A DNA stretch of 52,964 nucleotides from Campylobacterales bacterium (lineage in GTDB: Bacteria > Campylobacterota > Campylobacteria > Campylobacterales > QNZT01). A program made the translations under genes and the position numbers. Shown here in pieces: positions 39,158-49,893 of this stretch (its first letter is position 1; every line of letters begins with the position of its first letter). The DNA lies in NCBI GenBank assembly GCA_016744895.1, contig JADGDK010000005.1, forward strand, positions 1-52,964. Reading direction: 5' to 3'. The notes beneath the pieces were generated by a model, which saw only the letters and a list, made by a program, of their open reading frames with translations, did not search any database and was not told where the DNA came from.

Positions 39158-42100
39158 CTATAAAAGATATCTACACCCTGCCCCTGTTTACCGACTTCAG
39201 TTTCAACACTCCATTTTTTAGAGAGTTTACGTTCGTATATGACAGAACTCTCGTTAAGTTTATTTTTATAGTAAATGATACTTTTTTTATTGACTTTTTT
39301 ACCTGCTTTGACATCAATACCACCAAGTATATTTCGGTTCATATCAAGTCTATCTAGATTTAGCTCTCTTGCTAAATCTTTGGCAATAGCACGTCCAAAA
39401 ATCTTTTCTGCGGCTTTATTTGCACTTGTAGCAGCACCTTCTGTTTCACTTGCACTCATTCCAAAAAGTAGATAAGAGAAGATATCTTTTTTACTCATCA
39501 TTGGTTTTGAGCTAAAGACTAATTTTGGTCTGTTTTTATCTCCTCTGATGGCTATCATGATGACTACATCTTCTATCTCTTCCCAGTTTACATTAAGGTC
39601 TAGAAGTGGATTTGAACCTTCTTGACCTCGAAATGCAATTGCACCCTCTTCTATTTGAAATCTTTTATCTGCAACATCATATTCTCCATCAATCACTTTG
39701 ATTTTACCTGTGATTTTTGGTAAAGATCCAAAATCTTTTCGCACTTTGATATCTGGAGAAAATTCAATTTCTCCAGCATTTACTTTGTATAACATCTCAT
39801 TTTTAGATCTTATATCAAGATCTAAAAAAGTATTTAATAAAAAATTATCACTTGGTGGTTTTTTACCTTTGCTTTCTCGTGTAATGATCATAATATCAGG
39901 ATCTTTAGAAACATCTAAAAATGAAGATTCATAATTGATTTCAGTATCTGCAAACTCTATAAAACCAGTCACGGCTAATTGCTCTTTTGATTGGAACATG
40001 TCAAGATCTGTTGTAAGTTTTGTCCCACCGTATTCACCATAAGCGAGCATCAAATCTTTTGTTGTGAGCTTTCCTGTAGCAACATCGCCTTTTTGAGTCC
40101 CTTGAAATTCTAAAAGATTTTCTAGGGCAAAATCAACCGTATTTGTTTCTTGATCGAGTGTAATTAATCCATCTCGTTTTAACCGTACTTTTCGATTGAA
40201 CTCTTTTGGATCAAAATCTTTGAGCTCAAAGTCAAAATTTTTCACTAATACTCTTTTGGGATTGTAAAGACTAAGTAGGTTAAGATTTACAATATTGCCA
40301 TCTTCAAAACTGATTTTATCTGAGGTAAGTGCTATTTTGGCATCTTCCCCTTCCATATTTGCTCTAAGATCTAATTTCCCATCAACTTTCATGCCTACTT
40401 CAAGTGGATAGACTTTGTTAATTTCATTTATGAGCTTTTCAATTGAATCAACATGTACTTTTGCATCTACATAGAGAGGTTCAAGTGTGATATCAGCATT
40501 TGCTTGTATGGCTCTGTTATTGATCTTTGCTTGAATATTTTCCCCTGATTTTTCTAAATCAATACCCATATCAAAACCATCAGCCAAAAGTGAAAAGTTT
40601 GAAAGTTTGATATCTTTACCTTTCATATAAAAATCAAACTCTTTTGTAGATATCACTTTATCTGCATACTTCAAGCCTCGTAAGGTTGTTGTAAATTTTG
40701 TTTCATTTTGTGAGCGTTTATAAAAACCATCACTTTTAAGATTGACAAAACTATTTTGAAGCTCTTTTGGTAGATATCGATAAATTTTTCCAATATAAAT
40801 TTTCTTAGTATTGATATCAACATTAAACTTATCAAAATCACTACTTTTTGCAACTAACTGAAGTTTTGGTGATTTGACCTGTGCATCTAAATCTTTGAGA
40901 CTTCCTTTTACATCAGCTTTGATTTTTCCTAAAGATGAGAGATCGATACCTTTAAAGGCTTTAGTATCATTTATCAGTAAATTTGCATCATATTGTAATG
41001 TGTTATTTAAATCATCCAAGTCAAGTGTAGCATGTGTATCTAATTTTAAATTTCCAACTGTAGAGATAATCTCTGCAAAAAGTGTAGTATCTATCTCTTT
41101 GGAACGTAAATCAAAATCAACTTTACTATCATGGATATTTGGTTTTATTTTTACTTTTTCATAATATAATTCACCTTTAGCATCTAAAATTGCCTTAGCA
41201 ATTTTTGCATCACCTTGTACGGTAAGTATTACTTTTGTAGGTTTAGTTACCTTGATATCATACTCTTTGATAGCTCTAACAGGTGCAAGTATATTGATAT
41301 CACTTTTATAGGTCAGGGTGTTATTTATATCTTTGTTGTTTAAATTTACAATTGCATTGATGTCTGTATTGACAATATTTGAATCAACATCAGCTATAAT
41401 ATCGGCATGAAGATCTCCTTCCTGTAAACTATAAGTAGCATTGATATCAATAATTTCTGGTTTAATTTTGAATGCATTGTAGTGAATGTTTCCCTGTCCT
41501 AAATTTGCTTTTAGGGATAATTTTTTATAATCACCATTGATATCTAACAAAAATTTTGGCATCTTTTTTATGGTGATATTTTGATCCGCTAATTCTGTTT
41601 TAAAATAGGTTTGCATCGGTATAAGATGTGATTGCAGATCAATTTTGAGTGTATTGTTGATATCCTTGGTATTTAAAGATATCACACCGTCTAAATCAAA
41701 ATTAGCAACATCTGAGAGGATATCTGAAAGAATTAAAGCCTTTAAATCTCCTCTTTTTAGACTATAACTTGCATTTAAATCTATACCTTTTGGTTGAATA
41801 TTTATATCGTTATAGCGTAAAAAACTCTCATCAACTTTTACCATTGCATTGATCAAATTAAAATCTCCTGAAGCTTCTAATGCTAATTTCGGTAGTTTTT
41901 CAATAGTGAGATTATGCTCGTTTGTATATTTTTTTAAATAGTCACTTTTTGGTAAAAGGTTACTTTTGAGGTTAAAATCAAGAGTATTATTGATATCCTT
42001 GATATTTACTTTGCTTTCTAAAAATAGATCCAAGTCCGCTGCAGAACTATCAATAAAGCTTAAAAGCTTTGCGTCTAAATCATTTTTATCGATATCATAA

Positions 42101-42885
42101 AGTGCGCTAAGATTTAAATCTTTTGGAATAATTGTAATATCTTGGTAACTTACTTTTGTATCTTCAATATACATGTCAGCTTGGAGCTTATGAAAATCTC
42201 CATCACCATCAAGTACTATATGTGGTGTGTGTTCAATTGTGATATTTTGATCTTTGACAAAAGGCATTATAAATGCTTTTTTGGGATCTGCTTCGATATG
42301 AAAGTTGTATTTTTCATCTTTTATATGTGCATTTAAAACTGCATCTGCGACATTGCTTTGAAAATCACATTTGATCTTGGCCTGTATATCTTTTTTCATA
42401 TCATAGGAGAGGTTCTCAATTTGAAGATTTAAAACATCAACAACATACTCTTGATAATGAAAATCTACTAAATTAAGTGAGGCTCGATCAACAATGAGCT
42501 TTTTGATAAATGACTCTTTTGTCTCTTCTTTTGCCTCACTTTGGTTTGAGTCTCCTGTAAGGGTATTTAAAAAAGTTTCATCAATCCATAAATTTGAGAT
42601 ATTTAAATCTTCAACATGTACAATACCATCGTTTAAAGCATTAAAGTCTGCTTTAAACTTTAGATCCGCTTTTACTTTATCTTCATAATTAAAACCCTTG
42701 ATATCAAGTCCATCAAGAAGTCCACCTTCAAGTGAATCGTATTTGATATCCATACCAACTTGGTCAATAGCAGTTTTTGCTACTTTGTCTAGAACACTTC
42801 CATTATTAAGCGTAAAAAAGAGTATAGATAGAAGTATTAAAACTAGAACTAAAAAACCCAATAAAATTTTTAAAATAGTTTTCAA
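39142..42885 (-). CDS. tamB: TamB-family (DUF490) translocation/assembly module protein
   Basis: 1247 aa, N-terminal TM anchor, AsmA-like repeats, C-terminal KITGKIKVIDGEYDVADKRFQIEEGAIAFRGQEGSNPLLDLNV...DIFSYLLFG. Confidence 0.9.
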   Translation of the reverse strand: MKTILKILLGFLVLVLILLSILFFTLNNGSVLDKVAKTAIDQVGMDIKYDSLEGGLLDGLDIKGFNYEDKVKADLKFKADFNALNDGIVHVEDLNISNLWIDETFLNTLTGDSNQSEAKEETKESFIKKLIVDRASLNLVDFHYQEYVVDVLNLQIENLSYDMKKDIQAKIKCDFQSNVADAVLNAHIKDEKYNFHIEADPKKAFIMPFVKDQNITIEHTPHIVLDGDGDFHKLQADMYIEDTKVSYQDITIIPKDLNLSALYDIDKNDLDAKLLSFIDSSAADLDLFLESKVNIKDINNTLDFNLKSNLLPKSDYLKKYTNEHNLTIEKLPKLALEASGDFNLINAMVKVDESFLRYNDINIQPKGIDLNASYSLKRGDLKALILSDILSDVANFDLDGVISLNTKDINNTLKIDLQSHLIPMQTYFKTELADQNITIKKMPKFLLDINGDYKKLSLKANLGQGNIHYNAFKIKPEIIDINATYSLQEGDLHADIIADVDSNIVNTDINAIVNLNNKDINNTLTYKSDINILAPVRAIKEYDIKVTKPTKVILTVQGDAKIAKAILDAKGELYYEKVKIKPNIHDSKVDFDLRSKEIDTTLFAEIISTVGNLKLDTHATLDLDDLNNTLQYDANLLINDTKAFKGIDLSSLGKIKADVKGSLKDLDAQVKSPKLQLVAKSSDFDKFNVDINTKKIYIGKIYRYLPKELQNSFVNLKSDGFYKRSQNETKFTTTLRGLKYADKVISTKEFDFYMKGKDIKLSNFSLLADGFDMGIDLEKSGENIQAKINNRAIQANADITLEPLYVDAKVHVDSIEKLINEINKVYPLEVGMKVDGKLDLRANMEGEDAKIALTSDKISFEDGNIVNLNLLSLYNPKRVLVKNFDFELKDFDPKEFNRKVRLKRDGLITLDQETNTVDFALENLLEFQGTQKGDVATGKLTTKDLMLAYGEYGGTKLTTDLDMFQSKEQLAVTGFIEFADTEINYESSFLDVSKDPDIMIITRESKGKKPPSDNFLLNTFLDLDIRSKNEMLYKVNAGEIEFSPDIKVRKDFGSLPKITGKIKVIDGEYDVADKRFQIEEGAIAFRGQEGSNPLLDLNVNWEEIEDVVIMIAIRGDKNRPKLVFSSKPMMSKKDIFSYLLFGMSASETEGAATSANKAAEKIFGRAIAKDLARELNLDRLDMNRNILGGIDVKAGKKVNKKSIIYYKNKLNESSVIYERKLSKKWSVETEVGKQGQGVDIFYRKGYK

Positions 42886-44603
42886 AATACTTGTCCTATA
42901 CTAATGTGAAATGTCCATCCTGATTCATCTCTTGGAAAACCAAAATCAAGCCTAAAAGGACCAATAGGCGTAAGATAACGAACTCCTAAACCCCAACTAT
43001 CATGAAAGTCATCATCAAATGTGTGAGGCTCTAAACTAATCATCGAACTATCATAAAAAGCAACACCATGCAGTTTAGGGTAAACCTCATAGCGTACTTC
43101 ACTCAAAATATCAATAAGTGAAACACCACCACGAGGTACACCCTGCGAGTCTTTTAATCCCAACTCTTGAAAATCATATCCTCTATTGGTAAACGAACCA
43201 CCTGTATAAAACCTTTTAAAAGTCGGTACATCACTGTTAATAGAGCCGATACGCGTTTTGATACCAAACGTAAGCTTATCTGCCATGTAACTTTTGATAT
43301 AACGAAGTTCTATCAATGCTTTGAGATAATCCAAATCAGAACCAAGAACCTTATCTGACTTTTCAAGATACAGTGAAGCATAATAACCTCTTTTGGCATC
43401 TACTTTTGAATCTCTTTTGTCAATTAATAGTCTATAAAAGAGTGAATTTATAAAATAACTCCCACTCTCATCCTCTGTCCCATCTACTTTTGAAGTAATG
43501 GTATTGATCTCTGTTAAAAGTCCAAAATAGTGCTCAAGTCCAAACACTTTTTTTCCAAATGTGACACGGTTAACCAATCCTTTTTCTTCATAACTGTCAT
43601 AATCAATAAGATGGTAATCAATCTCATTTTTAAAATCAATTTTTCCGACATAAGGAAGAATGATACGAGGGTTATAAAAGATGTTGTAAATCTCATAACC
43701 TAAGTTTGATGCTTTGATCCCGATATCAAAAACCTTGAGGTTTCCAAAGAAGTTTTTATCAATCCAAGAGAGTGAACCACGAGGTCCTGTGTCAGTGTTG
43801 TAGCCAAATGAGTTTTTGATAAATTTAGTATCACCCATTTTAAGTTTGATATCAACTGGTACAGATGTGCTGTTGTCCTCAACTTTGGGTTCAACTGTGA
43901 TGTAGTCATAAACTCCATATTCGTAGATCTTATCGTAAGTTTTTTCTAACTCTCTAATATCATAGATGTCACCATTGTTATAAGTGATGGCTTCTTTGAT
44001 AATCTCCTCTTTGACATCACCCCTACCCTCTATAACTGTATCAGTCAAAGTAACACTCATGTTTTTGTCTGCATGATAGTCAAGCTTGACCTCATAAAGA
44101 TCTAAATCCACATAAGCTTTTGCCTCAAAAAAATATCTTGGATATCCCTCTTCAAGAAGTTTTCTTTCAATGTTTTTTTTACTAGTTTTAAACCCCTCAG
44201 TAGTAAAGATATCTCCTTTTTTAAAAGGCAGATAACGTACCAATCCAGAAGTAGGATGCACTTTGATCTCTTTTATTTTGATTGGATTGTTTTTTTTGAT
44301 GTCTATTGTAATTTGGGATTTATTTACAGTTGAATTTAATTCCACATTGTAATAACCATGTGAATAAAAATACTCAGTGATGACCTCTTCATATTTTGAT
44401 AATTCTAAATCATCAAAAGTTGGATCATCTCTCCATGGCGTGTAAAATGGCGGATAAGGCTTTCCAATGACTTTATAAAGGTTAGAACTTGAAAAAGTCC
44501 CCATTAAAAAGTCAATACCTTTGCCTTGAAACTCTAACTTTTCAAACTCTTTTGCAAGTAGCGCAACAGCAGTAAATACAAGTAAAAATATAAATTTTTT
44601 CAT
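42882..44603 (-). CDS. tamA: TamA/BamA-family outer-membrane assembly protein
   Basis: POTRA-like N-terminus, Omp85 barrel GSFTNRGYDFQELG, VRYLTPIGPFRLDFGFP, terminal F; 4-nt overlap with tamB. Confidence 0.9.
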   Translation of the reverse strand: MKKFIFLLVFTAVALLAKEFEKLEFQGKGIDFLMGTFSSSNLYKVIGKPYPPFYTPWRDDPTFDDLELSKYEEVITEYFYSHGYYNVELNSTVNKSQITIDIKKNNPIKIKEIKVHPTSGLVRYLPFKKGDIFTTEGFKTSKKNIERKLLEEGYPRYFFEAKAYVDLDLYEVKLDYHADKNMSVTLTDTVIEGRGDVKEEIIKEAITYNNGDIYDIRELEKTYDKIYEYGVYDYITVEPKVEDNSTSVPVDIKLKMGDTKFIKNSFGYNTDTGPRGSLSWIDKNFFGNLKVFDIGIKASNLGYEIYNIFYNPRIILPYVGKIDFKNEIDYHLIDYDSYEEKGLVNRVTFGKKVFGLEHYFGLLTEINTITSKVDGTEDESGSYFINSLFYRLLIDKRDSKVDAKRGYYASLYLEKSDKVLGSDLDYLKALIELRYIKSYMADKLTFGIKTRIGSINSDVPTFKRFYTGGSFTNRGYDFQELGLKDSQGVPRGGVSLIDILSEVRYEVYPKLHGVAFYDSSMISLEPHTFDDDFHDSWGLGVRYLTPIGPFRLDFGFPRDESGWTFHISIGQVF

Positions 44604-44741
44604 TTATCCCAATTCAGATCAAATATATAAAATATTATCATAAGTTTGTTTTAAATTCGGTTTGGCAAAACAAGTTAATTTAGATGTTAAGAGCCCATTG
44701 AGATGTAGCTTACTTTTTGTAAAATAAATATACCAAGTAAA

Positions 44742-45113
44742 TTATATATCATCTTGGAGCAATGAACAGATATAATCTATCATTTTAGATGAACCTCCAA
44801 TATAAGTTTTTAAATGTATATCAATTTCTGGATACTTTAGTATAGAGTTACGAATAATATCTGGTATATCTTGCGAAACATGCCGTCCTGCTGAGAGAAA
44901 ATAAGGTAAAACATCTATCTGTTGTGCACCAATCTCAACTAAGTCATCGATACCTTCTGGAATCAAAGGATCTGCTAACTCTAAAAAGGCTGACTTAATC
45001 GCTATATAATCTCCATCTAAAGAGTTAGCCAAGAGTTGTGTCAATGCCCTCACCTCTTGATTTGACGCTTCTCGTCTGCTCCCATGCGCCACTACTAACA
45101 GTGCCTTTTTCAT
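44742..45113 (-). CDS. cbiX: CbiX/SirB-like sirohydrochlorin chelatase, short form
   Basis: ALLVVAHGSRREASNQEV..., IDVLPYFLSAGRHVSQDIP. Confidence 0.85.
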   Translation of the reverse strand: MKKALLVVAHGSRREASNQEVRALTQLLANSLDGDYIAIKSAFLELADPLIPEGIDDLVEIGAQQIDVLPYFLSAGRHVSQDIPDIIRNSILKYPEIDIHLKTYIGGSSKMIDYICSLLQDDI

Positions 45114-45177
45114 ACTTTTCCCCTTGTTTTTAAAATAATATAAAAACGTTGGCGTATACTATCAATTTAGAGCATAA

Positions 45178-45534
45178 AAAATTCATACTTATATTCCAAC
45201 ATTTGAAATATTAGATGCAATTAATCAAATACCAAGTAATATGGATGGACTTATTTTCAGCTCTCCTGTTACTGGCAAAACGCTCTACCCACCAAAGCAA
45301 CAGCTTCAAAAAATAATTGATACATCTAAGATTGATCAACTAACTATGCATTATTTTAGACATATATTAGTGAGTGCTATGGGGGAATCTGGTGTAGCCG
45401 GTACTGTTCTTTCTGCATCATTGGGTCATACAAATCTGGATACAGTCAATACATTTTATTTAAGTGCAAATCATACAAACTCATCAACAATTGTTAATGG
45501 AGTGATTAATGAAATTTTGCAAAATAATTTATAA
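45178..45534 (+). pseudogene. Tyrosine recombinase/integrase C-terminal remnant
   Basis: Open from just after an in-frame stop (45175): KIHTYIPTFEILDAINQIPSNMDGLIFSSP...LTMHYFRHILVSAMGESG...LGHTNLDTVNTFYLS; retains HxxR, LGH and Tyr; N-terminal part absent. Confidence 0.8.
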
Positions 45535-45687
45535 TATTCTAAGGTAATCTGCAAAATTTTTTGTGAATATTTATTAATTTAACTATTTATCTTCTTAAAA
45601 GCCCTATACATACGTTAAGATAGAATATTAAATATCTGCAAAAATATCCGCAATTTCATGCTATAATGTGCTTATAAAGGAATTGTT

Positions 45688-46869
45688 TTGGATTTTACAC
45701 CTATTATACCTACGAATTTACAGGGGATTATTGATCCTGAACTTTTAGCACTCTCTGAAGAAGTTTGTATCAAAAGTGCCACACTCACTGGCTCACATAA
45801 TTCTCAAGTGATAAATGGAATTAAAGAACTTTTGCGTAAAGTCAATAGTTATTACTCTAACAAAATAGAGTCTGAAGGAACACATCCATTAGACATTGAT
45901 AAAGCACTCAAAAAAGAGTTTTCAAGTGACTCAAAAGAGAAAAATTTACAGATGTTATCTTTGGTGCATATAGAGGTTCAAAAATATATTGAAGATATCA
46001 ATATCAACCCGTTTTCACAAGATTTTATCCTCTCTATACATAAATCACTTTACGATAGGCAACAGATGGAAAATTTTCTTCGTATTGCTTACAAGGATAG
46101 TCATATTGTCATGAAGGCAGGTGAACTACGTCAAAGGGATGTAGAAGTGGGTTCACATGTTGCACCTAGTTACAGTGAGCTTCCAACACTTATGAATAAA
46201 TTTGAAACACTCTATAAATTTCCAAAACATGCTACACAAGCTCAAAAGCTCATATATGCTTTCTCTTCGCACCATCGTCTTACTTGGATACATCCTTTTT
46301 TAGATGGCAATGGAAGAACAGCAAGACTTGCACTCGATGGTGCATTACTGGGTATAAATTTGGAGGGATATGGTCTTTGGAATATATCAAGAGGATTGGC
46401 TAGAAAATCTTTAGAATATAAACGATATTTAGCAGATGCAGATATACCTAAACTTGGTGAGTATGATGGCAGAGGAGCACTTACAAGTAAAGGATTAAAA
46501 TCTTATGTACACTTTATGCTTGAAACTGCTTTAGATCAGGTGACTTATATGGGTGAAGCTCTTAAACTCGAAACATTAAACCATAGAACAGAAAAATATG
46601 TTAGATTATCTCAAGATGGACTAGTAGCAGAGAGTTCTCTACCAAAGTATAGCCTCCCAATTTTTAAAGAGTTACTTATCTGTGGAGAACTTCCTCGTGG
46701 TGAAGTAAAACATATTATTGGAACAAAAGATCGTACAGCTACTACACTTATTAAGGAACTTATACAAAAAGATTTTTTAGAGTCAACCACACCTAAAAGT
46801 CCTGTACGATTAAAATTTAATGCCCATTTTTCTTCGTATCTATTTCCTGAGTTGGTTCCGCGAAGGTAA
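45688..46869 (+). CDS. Fic-domain protein
   Basis: TTG start; canonical motif HPFLDGNGRTAR; upstream SNKIES resembles an alpha-inh motif; C-terminal winged-helix-like segment. Confidence 0.92.
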   Translation: MDFTPIIPTNLQGIIDPELLALSEEVCIKSATLTGSHNSQVINGIKELLRKVNSYYSNKIESEGTHPLDIDKALKKEFSSDSKEKNLQMLSLVHIEVQKYIEDININPFSQDFILSIHKSLYDRQQMENFLRIAYKDSHIVMKAGELRQRDVEVGSHVAPSYSELPTLMNKFETLYKFPKHATQAQKLIYAFSSHHRLTWIHPFLDGNGRTARLALDGALLGINLEGYGLWNISRGLARKSLEYKRYLADADIPKLGEYDGRGALTSKGLKSYVHFMLETALDQVTYMGEALKLETLNHRTEKYVRLSQDGLVAESSLPKYSLPIFKELLICGELPRGEVKHIIGTKDRTATTLIKELIQKDFLESTTPKSPVRLKFNAHFSSYLFPELVPRR

Positions 46870-46952
46870 TATGTTTTGTTGAATTGGTAATTGAAAATTG
46901 ACCCATTGTACTCATATAAAGTAACTACTATAAGTTTTTTTATTAACTGCAT

Positions 46953-48395
46953 TTACATCATCGCCGATAAAGTTTGATACTCTTTTAGTGCAAAGTCATC
47001 TGTCATCCCACTTATATAATCAGTTATGAGTCGTGTTCTATAGTACCATTCGAGTATTTTATAGCTCTCTTCATTTTCTTTTTCTAGTACTTTTTCATCA
47101 TTTTTATATGCTGATATTTGTTTTGAGGAGATTCTTTTAATGAGTCTCATTGATACAAAACAATCTATTTTTTTATCCTGTAACAATCTATGAAAATCAT
47201 CTGAACTTAGTTCTAATAGTGGCTTATAAATATTTAATAAACCGTTTATTATTGCATACCCTTGTAGTTCCAGTTCTTGTACATCTTTATTTTGATAGAT
47301 ATATTTTGTAGAGATATTCTGCAAGATTTCAATAGCTTTATAATACTTACTCTCTTTATCGTGTTCAAGAAGTGCCGCATTAAATTCTCCATCAAAAATA
47401 GCTTCATGGTTATCTAGATAGATATCAGTAACATGATATACCAACGAAGTAACAAGTTGCGCTCGAAAAAGAGTAAAAAACATACTAAACTGATATGGCT
47501 CTTCATCCTTTTTTGCTTTTATATACTTATCCTCTATAACTTCTAAAAGATAACTCTCATCTTCTTTTTCACATTCACTTTTTATGAGATGATAAACATC
47601 ATCCAAACTCAAGATTCCTTTTTCAACAGAGTCTTCCAAATCAGCCGTAAGGTAGGAGATATCATCTGCTGCTTCCATGATATAAGTGATGGGAAATCTG
47701 TGACCTGATTTTACTTGCAGTTTTTCTTGAATCTTTTCAATAAGCACCTTCTCACTATAGTAAAAGCCTGGTTTTTTCTTTAAGTAGTCTAATGTTTCAT
47801 CTTTACTTTTAGATTCAAATGCACCTCTTGTATATTTCAGTACCGATAAAATTTGAGTATATGACAAGTTAAGTCTTTGTAACTTAGTGATAACTCTAAT
47901 AGCTTGGGCATTACCATCATAGTTACAGATATCTTGCTGAAGACACTCTTTTAACTCTTGTGTCTCTTTAGAGTTTGTTTCAAACGTATCTAACAATGGT
48001 ACAGCATTATTTTTCATCCATTTATTAATCGTTTGTTCTGCAAAATGTCCAAAGGGAGGATTTCCTATGTCATGTAGTAGGCTTGTCATCTCCGATGTTG
48101 AGATAAAGGCATTTTCAAACTCTTCAAGATTATATTTGTCAAGTCCTTCTTTTTTTAACTTTCCAAGTATACTCATAGCAATAAACCTAGCTGTTTGTCC
48201 TACTTCTAAAGAGTGCGTAAGCCTTGTACGAATAGAAGCATTGAGTTCGAGTGCAAATACTTGTGTTCGTTTTTGCAACCTTCTAAAAGCAGGTGCAGAT
48301 AAGATTCTACCTCTATCACTTTCTATGGAAGCATCAATATGTTTTAAAGGATAGAACTCTCTATCTAATATGAACTTTTTACTATAATCAATCAT
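46953..48395 (-). CDS. dgt: dGTPase-like dNTP triphosphohydrolase
   Basis: SDRGRILSAPAFRRLQKRTQVFALELNASIRTRLTHSLEVGQ; HD motif LLHDIGNPPFGHFAE. Confidence 0.93.
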   Translation of the reverse strand: MIDYSKKFILDREFYPLKHIDASIESDRGRILSAPAFRRLQKRTQVFALELNASIRTRLTHSLEVGQTARFIAMSILGKLKKEGLDKYNLEEFENAFISTSEMTSLLHDIGNPPFGHFAEQTINKWMKNNAVPLLDTFETNSKETQELKECLQQDICNYDGNAQAIRVITKLQRLNLSYTQILSVLKYTRGAFESKSKDETLDYLKKKPGFYYSEKVLIEKIQEKLQVKSGHRFPITYIMEAADDISYLTADLEDSVEKGILSLDDVYHLIKSECEKEDESYLLEVIEDKYIKAKKDEEPYQFSMFFTLFRAQLVTSLVYHVTDIYLDNHEAIFDGEFNAALLEHDKESKYYKAIEILQNISTKYIYQNKDVQELELQGYAIINGLLNIYKPLLELSSDDFHRLLQDKKIDCFVSMRLIKRISSKQISAYKNDEKVLEKENEESYKILEWYYRTRLITDYISGMTDDFALKEYQTLSAMM

Positions 48396-49874
48396 CTACA
48401 ACCTCTCTTAACTTTTTAAGCACTTTTACCATCGCCAAGGTGTCAAGTTTACAATATTCAAGCAATGCATTTCGTGTTTCTTCTTTTTCATGTGTATTCA
48501 TACTAGAAAGCTTTGGAAATGCGTTCATAGCATCACTACCATTTTGAATTCCATTTAAACTTTTATAGGCTTCTTGCATCTTAGGAACCAATGAAGGCAA
48601 GATATACTTAATAGAGTAGATCCCTTGCATCTGTGGTGTAACATAATACTTCTGTTGAAAAGGAGACATTAAATCTTTCATATTTGCATTTATAGCAAGC
48701 AAATGATCACTAAACTCTGAAAAACTCTCAGCAAGTTTAGAATTTACGCCTTTTTCAAAACTCATACTATAAGCTAAGACCGTAACATCCATAGGAATAT
48801 CCTCAACAAGCCTCTTTGCTAATTCATAACGAGGATCAACACCATCTTCCCCTAAAAAATCTCTATGTTCTATAGTGCCATCAGCTTGCTCTATATGAAG
48901 CGAATACTGAAAAGGTATCTGTTGGTATGGGGTGATCCCTTTCCACTCAGGAATAGCTTGCTGAAAGGTCTCAAAATCTAAATGATAAATAGGATAACTC
49001 AATGTCTCAAGAAAATCTTTTATATTCTCTTTATCTATAAAAGTTGCTTGATCTTTCCAGTTTTGGACTTTTTGCTTTTGCATCGGGGTCATGGCGTAAT
49101 CATCAGGAATATCTTCTATATTTACTATACCTTGTTCATAAAGTTCTATCTGCTTTTTACTTCCAAGGTTAAAAACATTAAACATCGAATACTCAGGTAT
49201 GTTTCTTTGAACTTTCCAGCAGTACTCTTTGGCATCACATTCATAAGGCTTGTTACAATGACCACCTATATCGATATTAGGTTCATTAACTTTATCTGAT
49301 AAATATGCTTCATATTCTTCAAGTCTTTGGGGAATATCTTCTTGTAATGTAGCTACTTCATCACTAACATCTACAATCTTAAATAGCCCATTTAGATCAA
49401 GCGCATCATCTCGAACATAGGAGTTATCAATATGTACAACATAACTATTTATGACGGTATACCCTAGCTGTTTAAGTACATACAACTGTATAGAAACATC
49501 ATGTAGGTATATGTCTTTAACAGAACTTGAACTTTTTACTTCATATATCTCTACACCATCAGGAGTTATTTTAAGACATCTACTAAAACCAAGATACCCT
49601 CATAAAGAAAAGTAGCTTCGTAGATATACTCTAGCCCCTCATCCATCCACTCTTTTGTTGTTTCAACCATAGCGTTAAAATCATCAGGATTATAGATAAC
49701 TTCTCTTCCATTTGGAAAAAGTTTACAAGCCAACTCTCCTACAATATTTCCAGTTTCGAACCTTGCTAGTGCTATTGCATTTGGAGGTGTTAGTACATCT
49801 ATTTTGTACTTTTTTAGCCATAGTGCTTTTGGGCATTGGATAGCTTTTGTGTATAGGGATTTAGATAGGTTCAT
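48388..49874 (-). pseudogene. DUF2779-family protein (Cas4/RecB-like nuclease plus DEDD-like exonuclease region), split by a 1-nt frameshift near 49566
   Basis: ORFs 49566-49874 and 48388-49485 join as ...ILVLVDVLK|ITPDGVEIYEVKSSSSVKDIYLHDVSIQLYVLKQLGYTV... if one A is added; N-terminal QCPKALW and CNKPYECDAKEYCW Cys motifs; HLDFETF and EYCKLDTLAMVKVL exonuclease-like motifs. Confidence 0.85.
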
Positions 49875-49893
49875 AAATTACTCTTTTTAATGT

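Noticed and set aside
44604-45240. tRNA gene as integration site for the integrase remnant
   Set aside because: Looked for a cloverleaf/GGTTCRA arm and found none convincing.
46611-46952. 113-aa minus-strand ORF beside dgt
   Set aside because: Mostly antisense to the Fic C-terminus; no recognisable family.
48982-49299. 105-aa plus-strand ORF within DUF2779
   Set aside because: Antisense to coding sequence; low-complexity hydrophobic translation.
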